64,000 bases of DNA from Ianthella basta (lineage: Eukaryota > Porifera > Demospongiae > Verongiida > Ianthellidae), in the NCBI GenBank assembly GCA_964019415.1, contig OZ025880.1:4373813-4437812 (forward strand), written 5' to 3'. The position numbers and the translations under genes were made by a program. Below are positions 1 through 10,350 of this stretch, in pieces. Every line of letters begins with the position of its first letter. Position 1 is the first letter of the stretch. The notes below the pieces were generated by a model, which was not told the origin of the DNA, ran no database searches, and saw nothing but the letters and a program-made list of their open reading frames with translations.

Positions 1-68
<68 letters not shown>
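1..68. repeat. (TG)n microsatellite at window edge
   Basis: An uninterrupted TG dinucleotide run begins at the first base and decays into GTGC/ATGC units by about position 85. Its true left end lies outside the window. Confidence 0.98.
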
Positions 69-72
<4 letters not shown>

Positions 73-497
73 CATGCATGTATGTTTATTCATATATTTG
101 CGCATGGGGTTCCTTTCCACTAGTGCTGGTAGAATGTTTAGCCTCTGATGCAGGAATACACACAGAGATACTTTGCTGTTAACTTTCTCTCAGCACAACC
201 AGGTCACACCTCACACAGCTATACCTCACAGTTCTGGGTCGACAAGTATTATTTTATGAAATTTCAGTATGAGGCATTTGAAAATGTATTTGCAAAGTTT
301 GATATATAATATGGCATATGTGTGTGGTAGAATTTGCTGTACTCTTAGAAAGTCTTTCTGCATGCTTGCATACCAAGAGAGGAGCTGTTGTGTGTAAGGA
401 AACTTGTTTGACATAGGCCTGTAGTAGTCTGTGCTGATGCCTCATGAATGCTGCTTCATGTTATTCGTGTTCTCATTGGTGTCCCCCTCAACTCCAG

Positions 498-710
498 CTG
501 CCCGCCAGCAAGCAACATGATGAGGACGTGAATCTTGTATTTGTGTTAGCATATGTGTCTCTAGTGTTTACTGCAGGAGCAGTGGTGTTTCCTTATTATT
601 TCTTTGTGTTCCTACTCTCAGCTTTTTTGATATTAGGTGGAACAGGCGCACTTTTTGCACTGTTAGTGTGGCTTTATGGAAAGGTTGTCAAGCGCTTTAT
701 TAAAGAATGA
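498..710 (+). CDS. Terminal exon of a multi-pass membrane protein (partial gene)
   Basis: This is the last exon of a gene whose upstream exons lie left of the window or are not recognised. It begins after a good pyrimidine-rich acceptor (AG at 496-497), reads in phase 0 from Leu-Pro-Ala-Ser, and stops at 708-710. About 25 polar residues (KQHDEDVN region) precede two hydrophobic segments, with the motif FPYY in the loop between them and a basic cytoplasmic tail (LYGKVVKRFIKE). The same exon architecture recurs at 12292-12483, so both belong to one gene family. I do not recognise the family. The reading frame stays open upstream of 498 to 444, but the paralogue and the acceptor both argue for 498. 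Confidence 0.6.
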   Translation: MPASKQHDEDVNLVFVLAYVSLVFTAGAVVFPYYFFVFLLSAFLILGGTGALFALLVWLYGKVVKRFIKE

Positions 711-807
711 CTGCATCTTTTGTCACACAATACCTTTTTACACATTATGTGCTGTCCCCAACTGTTGAACAGTTGTGATAGTTACTGCAATGTTCTCTTG
801 ATGGTTG

Positions 808-817
808 AATAAATAAA
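808..817 (+). other. Polyadenylation signal for the 498-710 gene
   Basis: Two overlapping AATAAA hexamers lie about 100 bases after the stop codon at 710, a normal spacing for a 3' UTR. No other gene on this strand ends nearby. Confidence 0.55.
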
Positions 818-964
818 TTGTAGCCTCACACATCATTTTTAGTAATGCAGTTGAAGAGACTCATTACCACGTGTTCAATGCAGCCAATTATTTTGTGAGC
901 AAATTTGTAGTAGTCGGGGGGGGGGGGATCTATGGTATATAGACACAGCTTATTAATTTTCGGG

Positions 965-1000
965 CCATTACAAAATGGCGGCCGGAAGTGGGTCTGATAA
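965..1000 (+). promoter_or_regulatory. YY1-like plus ETS-like composite motif upstream of kinase start
   Basis: CAAAATGGCGGC (971-982) matches the animal YY1 core-promoter motif, and CCGGAAGTG (982-990) matches the ETS/GABP motif. They abut, 20-40 bases ahead of the kinase ATG at 1009. The same composite followed by GGGTCTGG recurs at transposon ends elsewhere in the window (31056, 41936, 44322), so the promoter may be element-derived. Motif matches are direct; binding is inferred. Confidence 0.45.
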
Positions 1001-1008
1001 ATTATAAC

Positions 1009-2992
1009 ATGGCGCAGGTGAGCTCCTTCTCCATTCCGCCAAATCTTGAAGTTGGAAATGAATTAGACAGGGGAGCCTGGGGTGTCGTGTACAATGGAGA
1101 TCTAGATGGGCGTCCTGTCGCTGTGAAGAGAATACACGACCTACTGCTGCAAGGCACTGAGGAGGAGCGAAGGAAAGTCTTTGGCGACTTCCGAGAGGAA
1201 TGCAAGCGACTTCAAAACCTGAACCACCCACATATTGTAGGTAGGTGCTGTTCAGAAGTAGACTAATGTGTAGAAAACTGAGGAGACGAAATGCGTTTGC
1301 ACCACTTTGGAACTCACTATGCTGTGTGTTGGCTATACGTAGCTAGATCAGTAGCAGTATCAAATCGTTATTAAGCTGGTAACTCCACGTAGCTAAATGG
1401 CTACCTTCCAGGGAGCCCAGTACAGTGGCAAATAGTACAATGTATTGTAACAGGAATAAGAAATAATGAAGACACAGGACAAGGAGAATGAAGAGTTTAA
1501 GGTTTTGTTTTTTGTTTTAGAGTTTTAGTCATAGATCGTATAGACTCTGGTGAAGGGAGTATCTAAGATCTATAAGTGGTGCTTTAGCTATATGTAGCTA
1601 TATACATGTCTCTGTGCTACACCATTGATCTATATATTTACAAATTTTGTCAGCTGTGAAATGCAAGACCGCCAGCATTGTTGGGGCCAGCTTGAGCATT
1701 TCTTGAATATGTAATGATTTGTGAAATCCCTTTTGTTTTCATACCAAGCTAGCACGACTTGCTGCCTATTTTAAATATGTTTGTGAAATGGTGACAAGTG
1801 TATGCCTTAATCCATGTTTCTTGCACCTGGGTTTGCTATTGCTCCAAAAATCAGAGGAGTTCTGTAAAATGCAGACGTAGCCATCATTACCACTGCGTAC
1901 AAGCCATGCCTGTATTTCCTGCCTCCAGTGGCTGTTAATCTCAGCCAAATGCATGGACAACCTAAGAAGTGCTATGTGCATCAATTATGTATCAGTCCAT
2001 CACTGGAATTGGAAACACACAGGTTCAATTGTAATGTTATTTGTGTGCTCCTGTGGCTCATGATCTCCTTATATAATATGAAGGTCATTCTTGTATAGTT
2101 TGATAAAGCCCAGATTGACTTCCAGCCATTTACATTGCATGAAAGGGCTGATGATGATGTCATAATAAAATGGAGGCTGGAATGGGTCTGGCTTGAGACT
2201 AATTCTTATAATTATTATGATGAATACAGTATGCCTAAGCGCTTATATGTATAGTCATGACCTTAGTGTAAGTAGATCCCTATCTCACTTGTGCTGGTTA
2301 CAGTATCTTCATAATGTCACTTGCGAATCTTACATGCATATAGTCTGGATTGCATGCTTCCTTGTACTAATCAACTATATGCAGGTTTCATTGGAGCATA
2401 CACCCATGACAGTCTAGGTCCCATTCTTGTCATGGAGAAGATGAAGGAAAATCTCCGTCGATATTTGGATAGGACGAGAAAGGCACTTCTGCTACCAATG
2501 CAACTTAGCATCTCACTGGAGATTATTGAAGGAGTGGCCTTCCTTCATCAGCAGATACCACCACTTGTCCACCGTGACCTCAATGATAAGAATGTGATGT
2601 TTTCATTTGAGGATGTGATTAAGATTGGAGATTTTGGCCAGGCTAAACTGAAGAAGGATATGTATCTCACCACTGACCAACCGGGAATGGTCACCTTCAT
2701 GCCTCCTGAAGCCTTGATTGCTGGCAATTCTGAATACAGTGAGAGCCTAGACATCTTCTCCATTGGGGTGCTGTTGCTGGAGATTGGAACACAGCAAGAA
2801 CCACTACAAAATTTATGTGGAATTGGTGTCCTACGTGAGATTGAACGGCGTGAGGAAGACTTGAAGGCTTTGCATGAAGACCACCCATTGCGACCACTGG
2901 TTCTTCTCTGTCTAAACGACAAGCCAAAGGACAGACCAAAAGCCACAGAATTGCAGACAGATCTACAAGCTCTTGTTAATGGAGAAGGGGAG
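1009..2992 (+). CDS. TKL-like protein kinase, at least two exons
   Basis: Exon 1 is 1009-1240 and exon 2 is 2385-2992. Joining them restores one frame (phase 1) and reads HPHIV-GFIGAY across the splice. Exon 1 holds the N-lobe: a variant glycine loop (RGAWGVVYNG), the VAVKRIH lysine and helix C. Exon 2 holds the rest: catalytic loop HRDLNDKNVMF, DFGQAK, an activation segment ending MPPEA in place of APE, and the C-lobe. HRD, DFG and the ATP lysine are all present, so it should be active. The HRDLNxxN and MPPE signatures fit the tyrosine-kinase-like group found in expanded numbers in sponges and unicellular relatives; specificity (Ser/Thr or Tyr) is not decided. An upstream in-frame GTG at 988 is ignored in favour of ATG 1009. 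Exon 2 has a usable donor (GAG|GTATTT) at 2992 in phase 0, so more exons may follow. Confidence 0.8.
1241..2384 (+). other. Kinase intron 1
   Basis: The intron runs from GTAGGT to TATATGCAG. It contains no other gene I can support. A short transposon-end motif (GGAATGGGTCTGG, around 2172-2185) sits inside it. Confidence 0.6.
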
Positions 2993-3252
2993 GTATTTCT
3001 ATTTGTTAATTTATTCCACACAGTCAATACAGTCATCATGCACTCAAATTGTATGAATCTCGCCATTTCCTGATAACAAATGCTTAGGGTAGTCATACAG
3101 TGTTTGTATGTGTCAAGTGTAATGCTTGTGAATGTCCAAAGAATACTGCATATAGGCCGTCTGTGTTACTGCTGTCTGGTGCCATATGGTGGCTAATTTT
3201 CTTCAGTACAATGCTTAGCCTATGAATAGTATTAGCTACTGCTTTATTGCAG

Positions 3253-3498
3253 GGAAGAGTGTGCACATCCTCTCTTTGGCATGTGCCACAATTTTGTAAA
3301 TTAGGAAGCTGGAATCTTGTTTGCACTATCTGTAAATGTACAAATTCATTGTGTCCTTCCCTTAACTGGATAAATCTGTGTGGTACTCTTCTCGGATGCG
3401 ACAAATCATCGTATACCTATCCCCTTCAACTGTCCCCATATGGTGCCAATAGCACTGTACTGTATGCAGGCTGTAGGAGGAGTTTGTGGACAGACTAA
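3253..3498 (+). CDS. Possible additional kinase exon, cysteine-rich
   Basis: After the acceptor TTTATTGCAG at 3243-3252 the phase compatible with kinase exon 2 stays open for 81 codons to a stop at 3496-3498. The translation has about ten cysteines and no motif I recognise. An open frame of this length can occur by chance, so this is only a candidate terminal exon. Confidence 0.2.
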   Translation, partial: GRVCTSSLWHVPQFCKLGSWNLVCTICKCTNSLCPSLNWINLCGTLLGCDKSSYTYPLQLSPYGANSTVLYAGCRRSLWTD

Positions 3499-3976
3499 TC
3501 CACTATGGAAGTAAATATAATTATGTAAATATTCAGCAATGTATTGAAATCGCAATTAGCTTCTCCTATGTAGTACATTGCCGTGTAGCAAGCAAATAAG
3601 AATAATATTAACCATACTTGTATGAATATAGTGTCGCTGATTAAAAGCCTACCTAAGAGCTCCAGTAAGAGATACGTACAGCTCCATTACAAATGTCGCA
3701 GAAATTGAGCAACTATTTGCAGCCATTATCAAGAAGACTGTAAGCTAATTTGGTGCTTGTGTGGAGAGAACCATTGAGCTGCTTTTCAAGGTTGAAAGAG
3801 CCATACATATGCAGATTGTGCATTCCTATGGGCAAGAGTTTGGTGGAAGAGGTCAATGTTATGTGTGTGACTGATGGCTTGCTGAAGAAGAGCACCTGGC
3901 AGTGAATGAGCCCAGTGTGACTGGCAGTCCAGAGTAAAGGAATATAAGGTATGGCTATACACACAATAATTATATG

Positions 3977-4022
<46 letters not shown>

Positions 4023-5569
4023 GTATGCGTGTGCATGTGTGTCTTTGTGAGTGTGTATGTGTGCATGTGTGGTGGCTGCTTGCCTTGTTTAGTGTTGAAG
4101 TGCCTAGTAGTTGCTACAATATTGAGTGACATTATGTAAGTATGTGAAGTATCTGAATGCACAGTGAATGAGTTTGCCCCCTTTTCCTGTATTAGTTTCA
4201 GATGATGTTCGTGACTGATGCTGCACTCTCCTGCCTTGATGCAGCAGAGGAGATGAGTGGATGTGTACGTCACCAGGACAAAACAAGCTACACTGGATAG
4301 CAGACTAGAGACTGTTGTATTGATCAATACACAGCTGTTTACAAGTGCAGTAGACTCCTCACTGCATGGCTGAACATTCAGAGTTAACGTTGGCCGATGT
4401 AGCTATGTGCGCGTTTTGGAACACTACCTTCGAACATAGAGCTACGTATGCTTCGAAATACAGGCGAACTACGGCTAATATCTTTGTACTTCATTGTATA
4501 ATAGTGCCATTGTATACTATATATGTATGTATTATTATGCATGGTTATGTGTATAAAGTTTGTAAGTCTATCGTCTTTTACTAGACCCTTCGGAGCACCA
4601 CGCGAAGGCGAACTGCGGGTCTCGCGGGACGACCAAGTTCAGTGGCAGTTAAAAAGAAGGTAGGCGGATCAATCAGTGATTTATATTGCATTTGATCCCA
4701 TACACATCCTACTGTAAGGATTTCAATTTAGTAGCTTCTACGTACAATACGTACGTATAAGAGGTGTCCTCATGATCCGGCTGACATGCGGGATCAGCTA
4801 CCTCTTCTTCGCGACCAAGCAGCCTGGCTTTAAACATTCCACACATGGAGATTGGAAGAATCTAGCTAACGGGCCAGGCTGAAAAGACGATAGTTGTTGC
4901 TTACGTACGCGTGTAAAGTCCGTAATAGAGAATGGCTGACAATGAAGTACAATCATCTCACCAATTCTCCTATGAATACACTGTGCGCGCGTCATTAATA
5001 TCCAAGACTCATACACGAGCTCCACTTTCTCGAAGCCATATTTGCCGGAAAGGTGCTGGGCTGCTCGATGAAGTCGCTGCATTCTGCACCCGCAACTTTT
5101 GTTGAAACTATTTGTGTAGTTGAGCGTGCTTGGCCCTCAAATGCTGCACCAAACTCATAGTCCCATATAAACGTAACTCTTGCAATTCTCACCACCGTGC
5201 TATAACGTCTTGTTGCTGGCACACTATGAAGTTTGGGTCCTTGGCAATGGAGAAGTAGTCTCACACTGGTGACTTCTTTTCTGGCAGTTCCATGCGCCAC
5301 TTGATCCAGAACATAATCAGAAATTAATTGGTATGAGAACGAAGGAGAAAACAATTACTGATAAAGCTAGAGACCCAATATTGCCTGATATCGATTGCCA
5401 ATCCGATTATCAGTGTAACTTTACTTGAAACATTGTGCATCTTTGAGTGAACAGGTTGGTCCACATATGATACAAGTTTGGGAATGTTTGGTAAAATAGT
5501 TGCTGTGCCACATATGATTCCTGTGATGTGTTTCCAGAGTTATCCATTGCTTACATACCTTACTCTGAT
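3499..5569. other. No confident gene; TG tract and short CpG-richer ORFs
   Basis: A TG-rich microsatellite occupies 3979-4070. At 4798-5354 two overlapping minus-strand frames stay open for 94 and 119 codons in slightly GC-richer sequence; neither has a recognisable domain and they contradict each other, so no CDS is called. A CpG-rich patch lies near 4590-4640. Confidence 0.4.
3979..4070. repeat. (TG)n microsatellite
   Basis: A perfect GT tract of about 38 bases is followed by interrupted GTGC/GTAT units. Confidence 0.95.
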
Positions 5570-5617
5570 GAAATCTGTGATACTTTGGACAACAGCACTT
5601 GTACTCTAGCTTCCACT

Positions 5618-6949
5618 TCAGAACTCGTCTCGCCATCTCTTCCTGGGTCTTCCCCGGGGCCTTCTTCCTTCCACCTCTCCTGTCATTATTTGCTCAACCA
5701 GACTTTCTGGCCTCTCTGTCACTTTTACCCTCCAATTCTCCCTCCTCTCCTACACAACCTCCAGTATTGATCTCTGTTGTAGCCTACACCTGATATACTC
5801 ACTTCTAATGCAGTCCAGTCTAGTTACTCCTGCTACCTTCCTCTGAACACTCATTTTGGTTGCCTGCAGCCTGGCCTTTACCCTCTCTCTCAACACCCAT
5901 GATTCACAACCATATGTCATCATTGGCACCACCATTGCATTATAGACTTCCATTTTCGCCTTCCTACTCAGTTCTTTGCTTCCAAAAACATTCTCCTTTA
6001 GTGCCTCAAAAGCACTCGTTGCACTACCAATTCTCCTATCCAACTCTCCATCCATTCTTCCATCTGCACTAAACTTCACTCCTAACACCACCTTATTGAC
6101 ACTCTTTAAGCTGTGCCCTTCAACCATTATGTCACATTCTGTGGCCTCTCTGCTGATCACCATGACATTTGTCTTCCCCCAGTTGACTGCTAGCTTGTGT
6201 CCGCTTATCGCTTTTTGGAGTGCTTTGATGTTGTGTTGGATGGCCTCCTCATTGTTCGTTACCAATACTGTGTCATCAGCGAACAGCAAGACCTGTACTA
6301 TGCCAGCATCCACACTTACACCTCCTCGGAAGTTGGCTCGTGCTTCTCTTACTACCATGTCTAGGAATATGTTAAAAAGCCATGGCAACGTGGGGCGGCC
6401 CTGTCTCACTCTCTGCTTCACCTCAAACCATTCTGACATCACACCATCTACCCTTACACACGCCACACTCACCTGATACATTGCCTTTATGGCTCTCAAT
6501 AGATTACCTGACACACCATATCTCTGCAAGAATTCCCACAACTCCGCTCTACATACCGTGTCATAAGCCTTCTCTAGATCCACAAAAACTGCATACATCT
6601 TCCTGTCCTTCTCAATCATCTTCTCTGCCAACTGTCTCATCACAAATATCTGCTCCTCGCACCCTCTACCATTTCTGAACCCTGCCTGCTCCTCCATCTC
6701 TTGTTCATCTGTCACTCTTCAGACTCAGTTGTTGAGTACCTTTGCAAAAACTTTACCCGGGATACTCAGCAGGCTATTTTCCCTGTAGCACACTTTCCTG
6801 CTGCCTTTCTTATGCATAGGTACAATGATGGCACTCCGCCAGTCCATTGGGGCCACACCTGTCCTCCATACCATATTGCAGACCTCATGGAACCACTTCA
6901 CTATGATCTCTCCGCCAGCCTTTAAGACGTCACCCTGAATGCCACACAC
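5618..6949 (-). pseudogene. LINE reverse transcriptase, frameshifted
   Basis: The main open segment (5750-6715) carries the expected RT blocks: QAGFRNGRGCEEQI, the FVDLEKAYDTV finger motif, a degenerate template-grip (RVRQGRPTLPWLFN where RQGC is usual) and the catalytic FADD box. The thumb and an ESWVLR segment follow. Upstream continuation is at 6725-6949 in another frame. Downstream, a frameshift near 5750 is followed by the conserved GRRPRGRPRKRWRD tail, which ends at 5618. The protein would copy its RNA at a nicked target site; breaks make this copy nonfunctional. Confidence 0.85.
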
Positions 6950-7694
6950 ACCACTAGCTTTTCAACGCCTTAACTTCCATATTTCCCTCCTAATTTCATC
7001 TTCTTCGATCTTGCCTGCCACACTTCCGGTTGTCTCCACTGATACTCTTCTCATGTCTACCCCACTCACTTCATGCACCCTCCAACAGCCCTCTGAAGTA
7101 GCTCTTCCACCTTTTCCTGATTTCTTCCTGTTCTGTCAGCAGGACACCATCTTCACTCTCAATTCTCAAACCTATTTGTGCGCCTTCCCTTCACCTTCTT
7201 CCAGAATTTCCTTCTATTACTTAGGAAGTCATTCTGCAAATCCGTCCCACATCTTACCAGCTCCTCCTCTTTTGCCTCTTTTACCACCCTTTTTGCTTCC
7301 TTGTTGGCCCTCTTATACTCTTCCCATGCTCCCACCGTCTTTTCACTTAGGGCCTTCTTATACAGATCCTTCTTCCTTTTCATCACCTCCTTCACCTTAT
7401 CACTCCAACACCCTGCCCCCTTCTTCTGTCTATTCTTCCTGCTTCTACCTGCCACTTTATGTGCTGCCTCTTTCGCATTCTCTAAAACACAGCCATGCCT
7501 CTTTGACCCCCTGTTCTACCTTACATCTCCTTTGTTTGAATCTGGCCCTTAGCTCCGACTGAAGTTTTCTCTTCACCTCCTTTTCCTCTAGCCTGCTTAC
7601 TCTCAGCTTTGGTTGGGTGACTTCTTTATGATGTGTTGGCTTTCCTTCCTTCAAATTTGCCTTCACTAGCACAAGGTAATGGTCACTACATGCC

Positions 7695-8187
7695 TCAGCT
7701 CCTCACATCTCTCCCTACTCTCGCATTGAAGTCACCCATTAACACTAGGTGGTCGTGTTTTGGTACACAAGCTAACATCTCCTCTAGACTCTCATTGGAA
7801 CTATCCTTTATCTCATCCCTACTATCATTCGTGGGTGCGTACACCTGTACCAATGTAGCCCATCTACCATCAATTTGCAACCTCACCTTCATCAACCTTT
7901 CATCTTCGCACTTTTCACACAGCCCTTCAACTTTCCGAAATCATTATTGCCACGCCACCTTTTACTCTGCCCTCCACTACACCGGAAAACACCATCGCTG
8001 CCTCACCGACCTGCTTCTCACCACAGCCACGCAGGTGCATTTAGCTAACACCTAAGATGTCTAATCAATACTCCTTCATTTCTTCTGCTAGCTCCTCCTC
8101 CTTACGTCTCATTGATCTCACAGTCAATGCTCCTATTCTAAGATAATTTACAGCTGATCTTGGCTTTTTTGCTGGTGCCATTACTTC
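7695..8187 (-). pseudogene. LINE apurinic-type endonuclease, broken
   Basis: The minus-strand frame from ATG 8187 gives an N-terminus ending in RSMRRKEEELAEEMKEY, followed by an in-frame stop near 8067. Two further stretches match the domain, with VQVYAPTND and the diagnostic GDFNARVG box at about 7700-7760. The intervening part is degenerate. Confidence 0.75.
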
Positions 8188-8529
8188 AGCAGGTTACCAA
8201 TCACGGCAGGATCACCAATGCGATGATCATATAGCGGCCATTTTTTCATTTTACTAAGTTGTACACGTGGAATAAGAATGAAACAGCCGTGTCCTTGCTC
8301 TATGCACAGAACCAGATTGGTTTTGGAGTATTTGAACTTTGCACTGAGGTGCTCAGTAAGAGCAGTCGTCCATGGCCATCACATTTGCTGCCTTTATGGT
8401 TTCACTAATGATAGATTATATGAAATGGGATATAATGAATGTTTACAAATGGACAAGTGAAAAGAAACAGCTACACAGATCATGTATATTGCTGCATGCA
8501 CTACTATACAGTCTAGTCTACAGTCCCAT

Positions 8530-8777
8530 GTCAACACCCCCCATGGAGCCCAGTATGGCCGCCGCATTCCCTTGCTGAACAGCCACGGCGATTCTTTGTC
8601 GGAGATGGTGGTGGGAGAGGCGCTCCTGGGTGGCATCCATGATGCGTCGTCTTGGATGAAACTGCGGGCTTCTGGGCCAAACGCACCAAGGGTCTCCACT
8701 GCTATGGGCACGAAGTGGTGACTGGGCTCCAGATGGGCGTACTTGGCTTTCTTCCTCCTCACTTCACTAATAGGCAT
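8530..8777 (-). pseudogene. Fragment of retroelement C-terminus (same family as 45553-46971)
   Basis: On the minus strand the segments RRKKAKYAHLEPSHHFVPIA and VETLGAFGPEA match the copy at 46730-46830 (RRKKLKYANLGSSYVFAPVA, VETLGVIGPDS). A frameshift follows, then an alternative frame resumes the match through LRQRIAVAVQQGNAAAI. Only the last approximately 80 residues remain. Confidence 0.65.
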
Positions 8778-8893
8778 AAGTTGCTAAACATGTGTTACAT
8801 GCCCCGCTTCCAGCCAACAGCATGAGTTAAGAGGGCACCAAAAGATGGTGGTGGTGGTTAGCATTGTGTAGTAGTGTAGTATCTAGCCTCACC

Positions 8894-9104
8894 ATACCGT
8901 ATACGCTTTAACTTTTGTGGGGTTAAACTTTCACAGTTTTCGTGGATTAGCGACCTTCTACGAAGGTTTTACCACATGAAAACTTACACAAGGCTTTAAT
9001 TCTCCTGCTTGAGACTCTGTAATTGCGAAAGTAAAACGACAAAAAGCCACAAAAACTTGCAAACCACAAAGTTTAACCTCGCAAAAGTTAAGCATATACG
9101 GTAT
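8894..9104. mobile_element. MITE with about 37-bp terminal inverted repeats
   Basis: The left end (ATACCGTATACGCTTTAACT, continuing TTTGTGGGGTTAAACTTT) is the inverse of the right end (AAAGTTTAACCTCGCAAAAG, continuing TTAAGCATATACGGTAT) with a few mismatches. The interior is noncoding. Superfamily not assigned. Confidence 0.7.
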
Positions 9105-10350
9105 ATGGCACCCAAGTGGTTCTTGATTGTCAGCCGGAATCAGGACATTTGACACACATTTTTATGACTTTGCCTGCAGACAGCTTTCTGGCAAGGTGCA
9201 ATGAACCGTAATGATGTAAAGCGGATAGCTATAGCAGGACTACAGTAGTATAAGTTGGTTTGGTATCATATTTTTGACACTGGAATAGAAGAAGCCTGTG
9301 TAAGCTTGGTTCAATATATTTGATCATTTCCTGCAGACAGTGTGGTTTCTGGCTTATGTATTCTACAGCTTATTAGTATATTGCCTTGAGTCCCTGAAGA
9401 CATACTGTACTTTCTGGTGTATGTCCATAAACAGCGACAAAGCAATTCAACAAATGATGAAGCTGTGCATTGGCTAGAGAGTCATGGTACGGTGGGATGC
9501 AGCTCCAACAAGCAACAACTTCACCTGTTCACTCATTCAGGATGCCTCCCGGTATACAGTGGCCCTTTTGCTAATGTACAGCTCTCTTACTTACATGTGT
9601 CATCCAGTTTGACTCCTCCAGTGGTTACCTGACAACTTTGTGTACTGCGGAATCGATACCAAGAACGAGTCTTTTTCGCTACCACATGCAAAATGAGGCC
9701 ACAGGAATTTCCATTTCCTAGGTAATGATGGAAGTGGCAAGAGGTCTATAGTCGCTTGATGAGGGAGAGGACAGATATGATTACTTAATTATGCAATTAT
9801 ATTGAAAATGCAAGTAATCACATTCTGGCTGGATGTTCACACACGAATGACTGCAAATTGGTAATAGTTGAAAATGTTGTGAAAATGTATGTTATATGCC
9901 TTTTTCTGATGTTGCTGTAATTGTTTTATATTACAATTGTAACTGTTTTGTACACTCCTTACTCTAATAGAAAAGACAAGTGATGGATAATGCTCGGCAA
10001 GACCTTACGGTGAACCTGATTGATGTAATGTGTGTCTAAAATACATTTATGTACGTATGTACGTATGCATGCATTATACCCTGTGGTACACTGGCAAGGA
10101 TGTACAGCTTTCACTCAGCAATCTGTTACTTTTTCACAGTAAGTATGTATCTCACTCGTGTATGGGTGCAAGCCTTTACCTTCAGAGGGATGTGATGTAA
10201 TTTCAGTTAAAGTGTTACTAGAAATTACTTTCTACTTGCCTGAAGCTTTTAGCAATGCTACTACTGACAGTTATTTTATGCACTGTATATAGTTATGCTG
10301 CGTATGACTCTTTACTCCTTTAATGTCTCTTTTCATGTGCTTCTACACAG
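9105..10350. other. No confident gene
   Basis: AT-rich sequence with only short ORFs. A 71-codon frame at 9417-9632 has no supporting splice pattern or domain. The stretch may be intronic to the gene ending at 12483. Confidence 0.4.

Larger units (their letters stand above)
5570..8187 (-). mobile_element. Decayed APE-type non-LTR retrotransposon (LINE)
   Basis: Read on the minus strand, the element begins with an ATG at 8187 and the start of an endonuclease domain, then runs through a basic linker (7159-7672), the reverse transcriptase (5750-6949) and a basic C-terminal tail ending at a stop at 5618. Several frameshifts and stops break the single ORF expected for this class, so it is dead. 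Endonuclease and RT order is that of APE-class LINEs; the clade (RTE, Jockey or L2-like) is not assigned. No poly-A tail or target duplication was located, so both ends are approximate. Confidence 0.85.

Noticed and set aside
3713-4327. 204-codon minus-strand ORF
   Set aside because: Its length comes from the CA/TG microsatellite (poly Thr-His) and flanking sequence without stops.
4798-5354. Two overlapping minus-strand ORFs of about 100 codons
   Set aside because: No domain, no splice support, and mutually exclusive frames.
5750-7552. Plus-strand ORFs rich in Ser/Pro/Leu (for example 6939-7562)
   Set aside because: They are antisense shadows of the minus-strand LINE.
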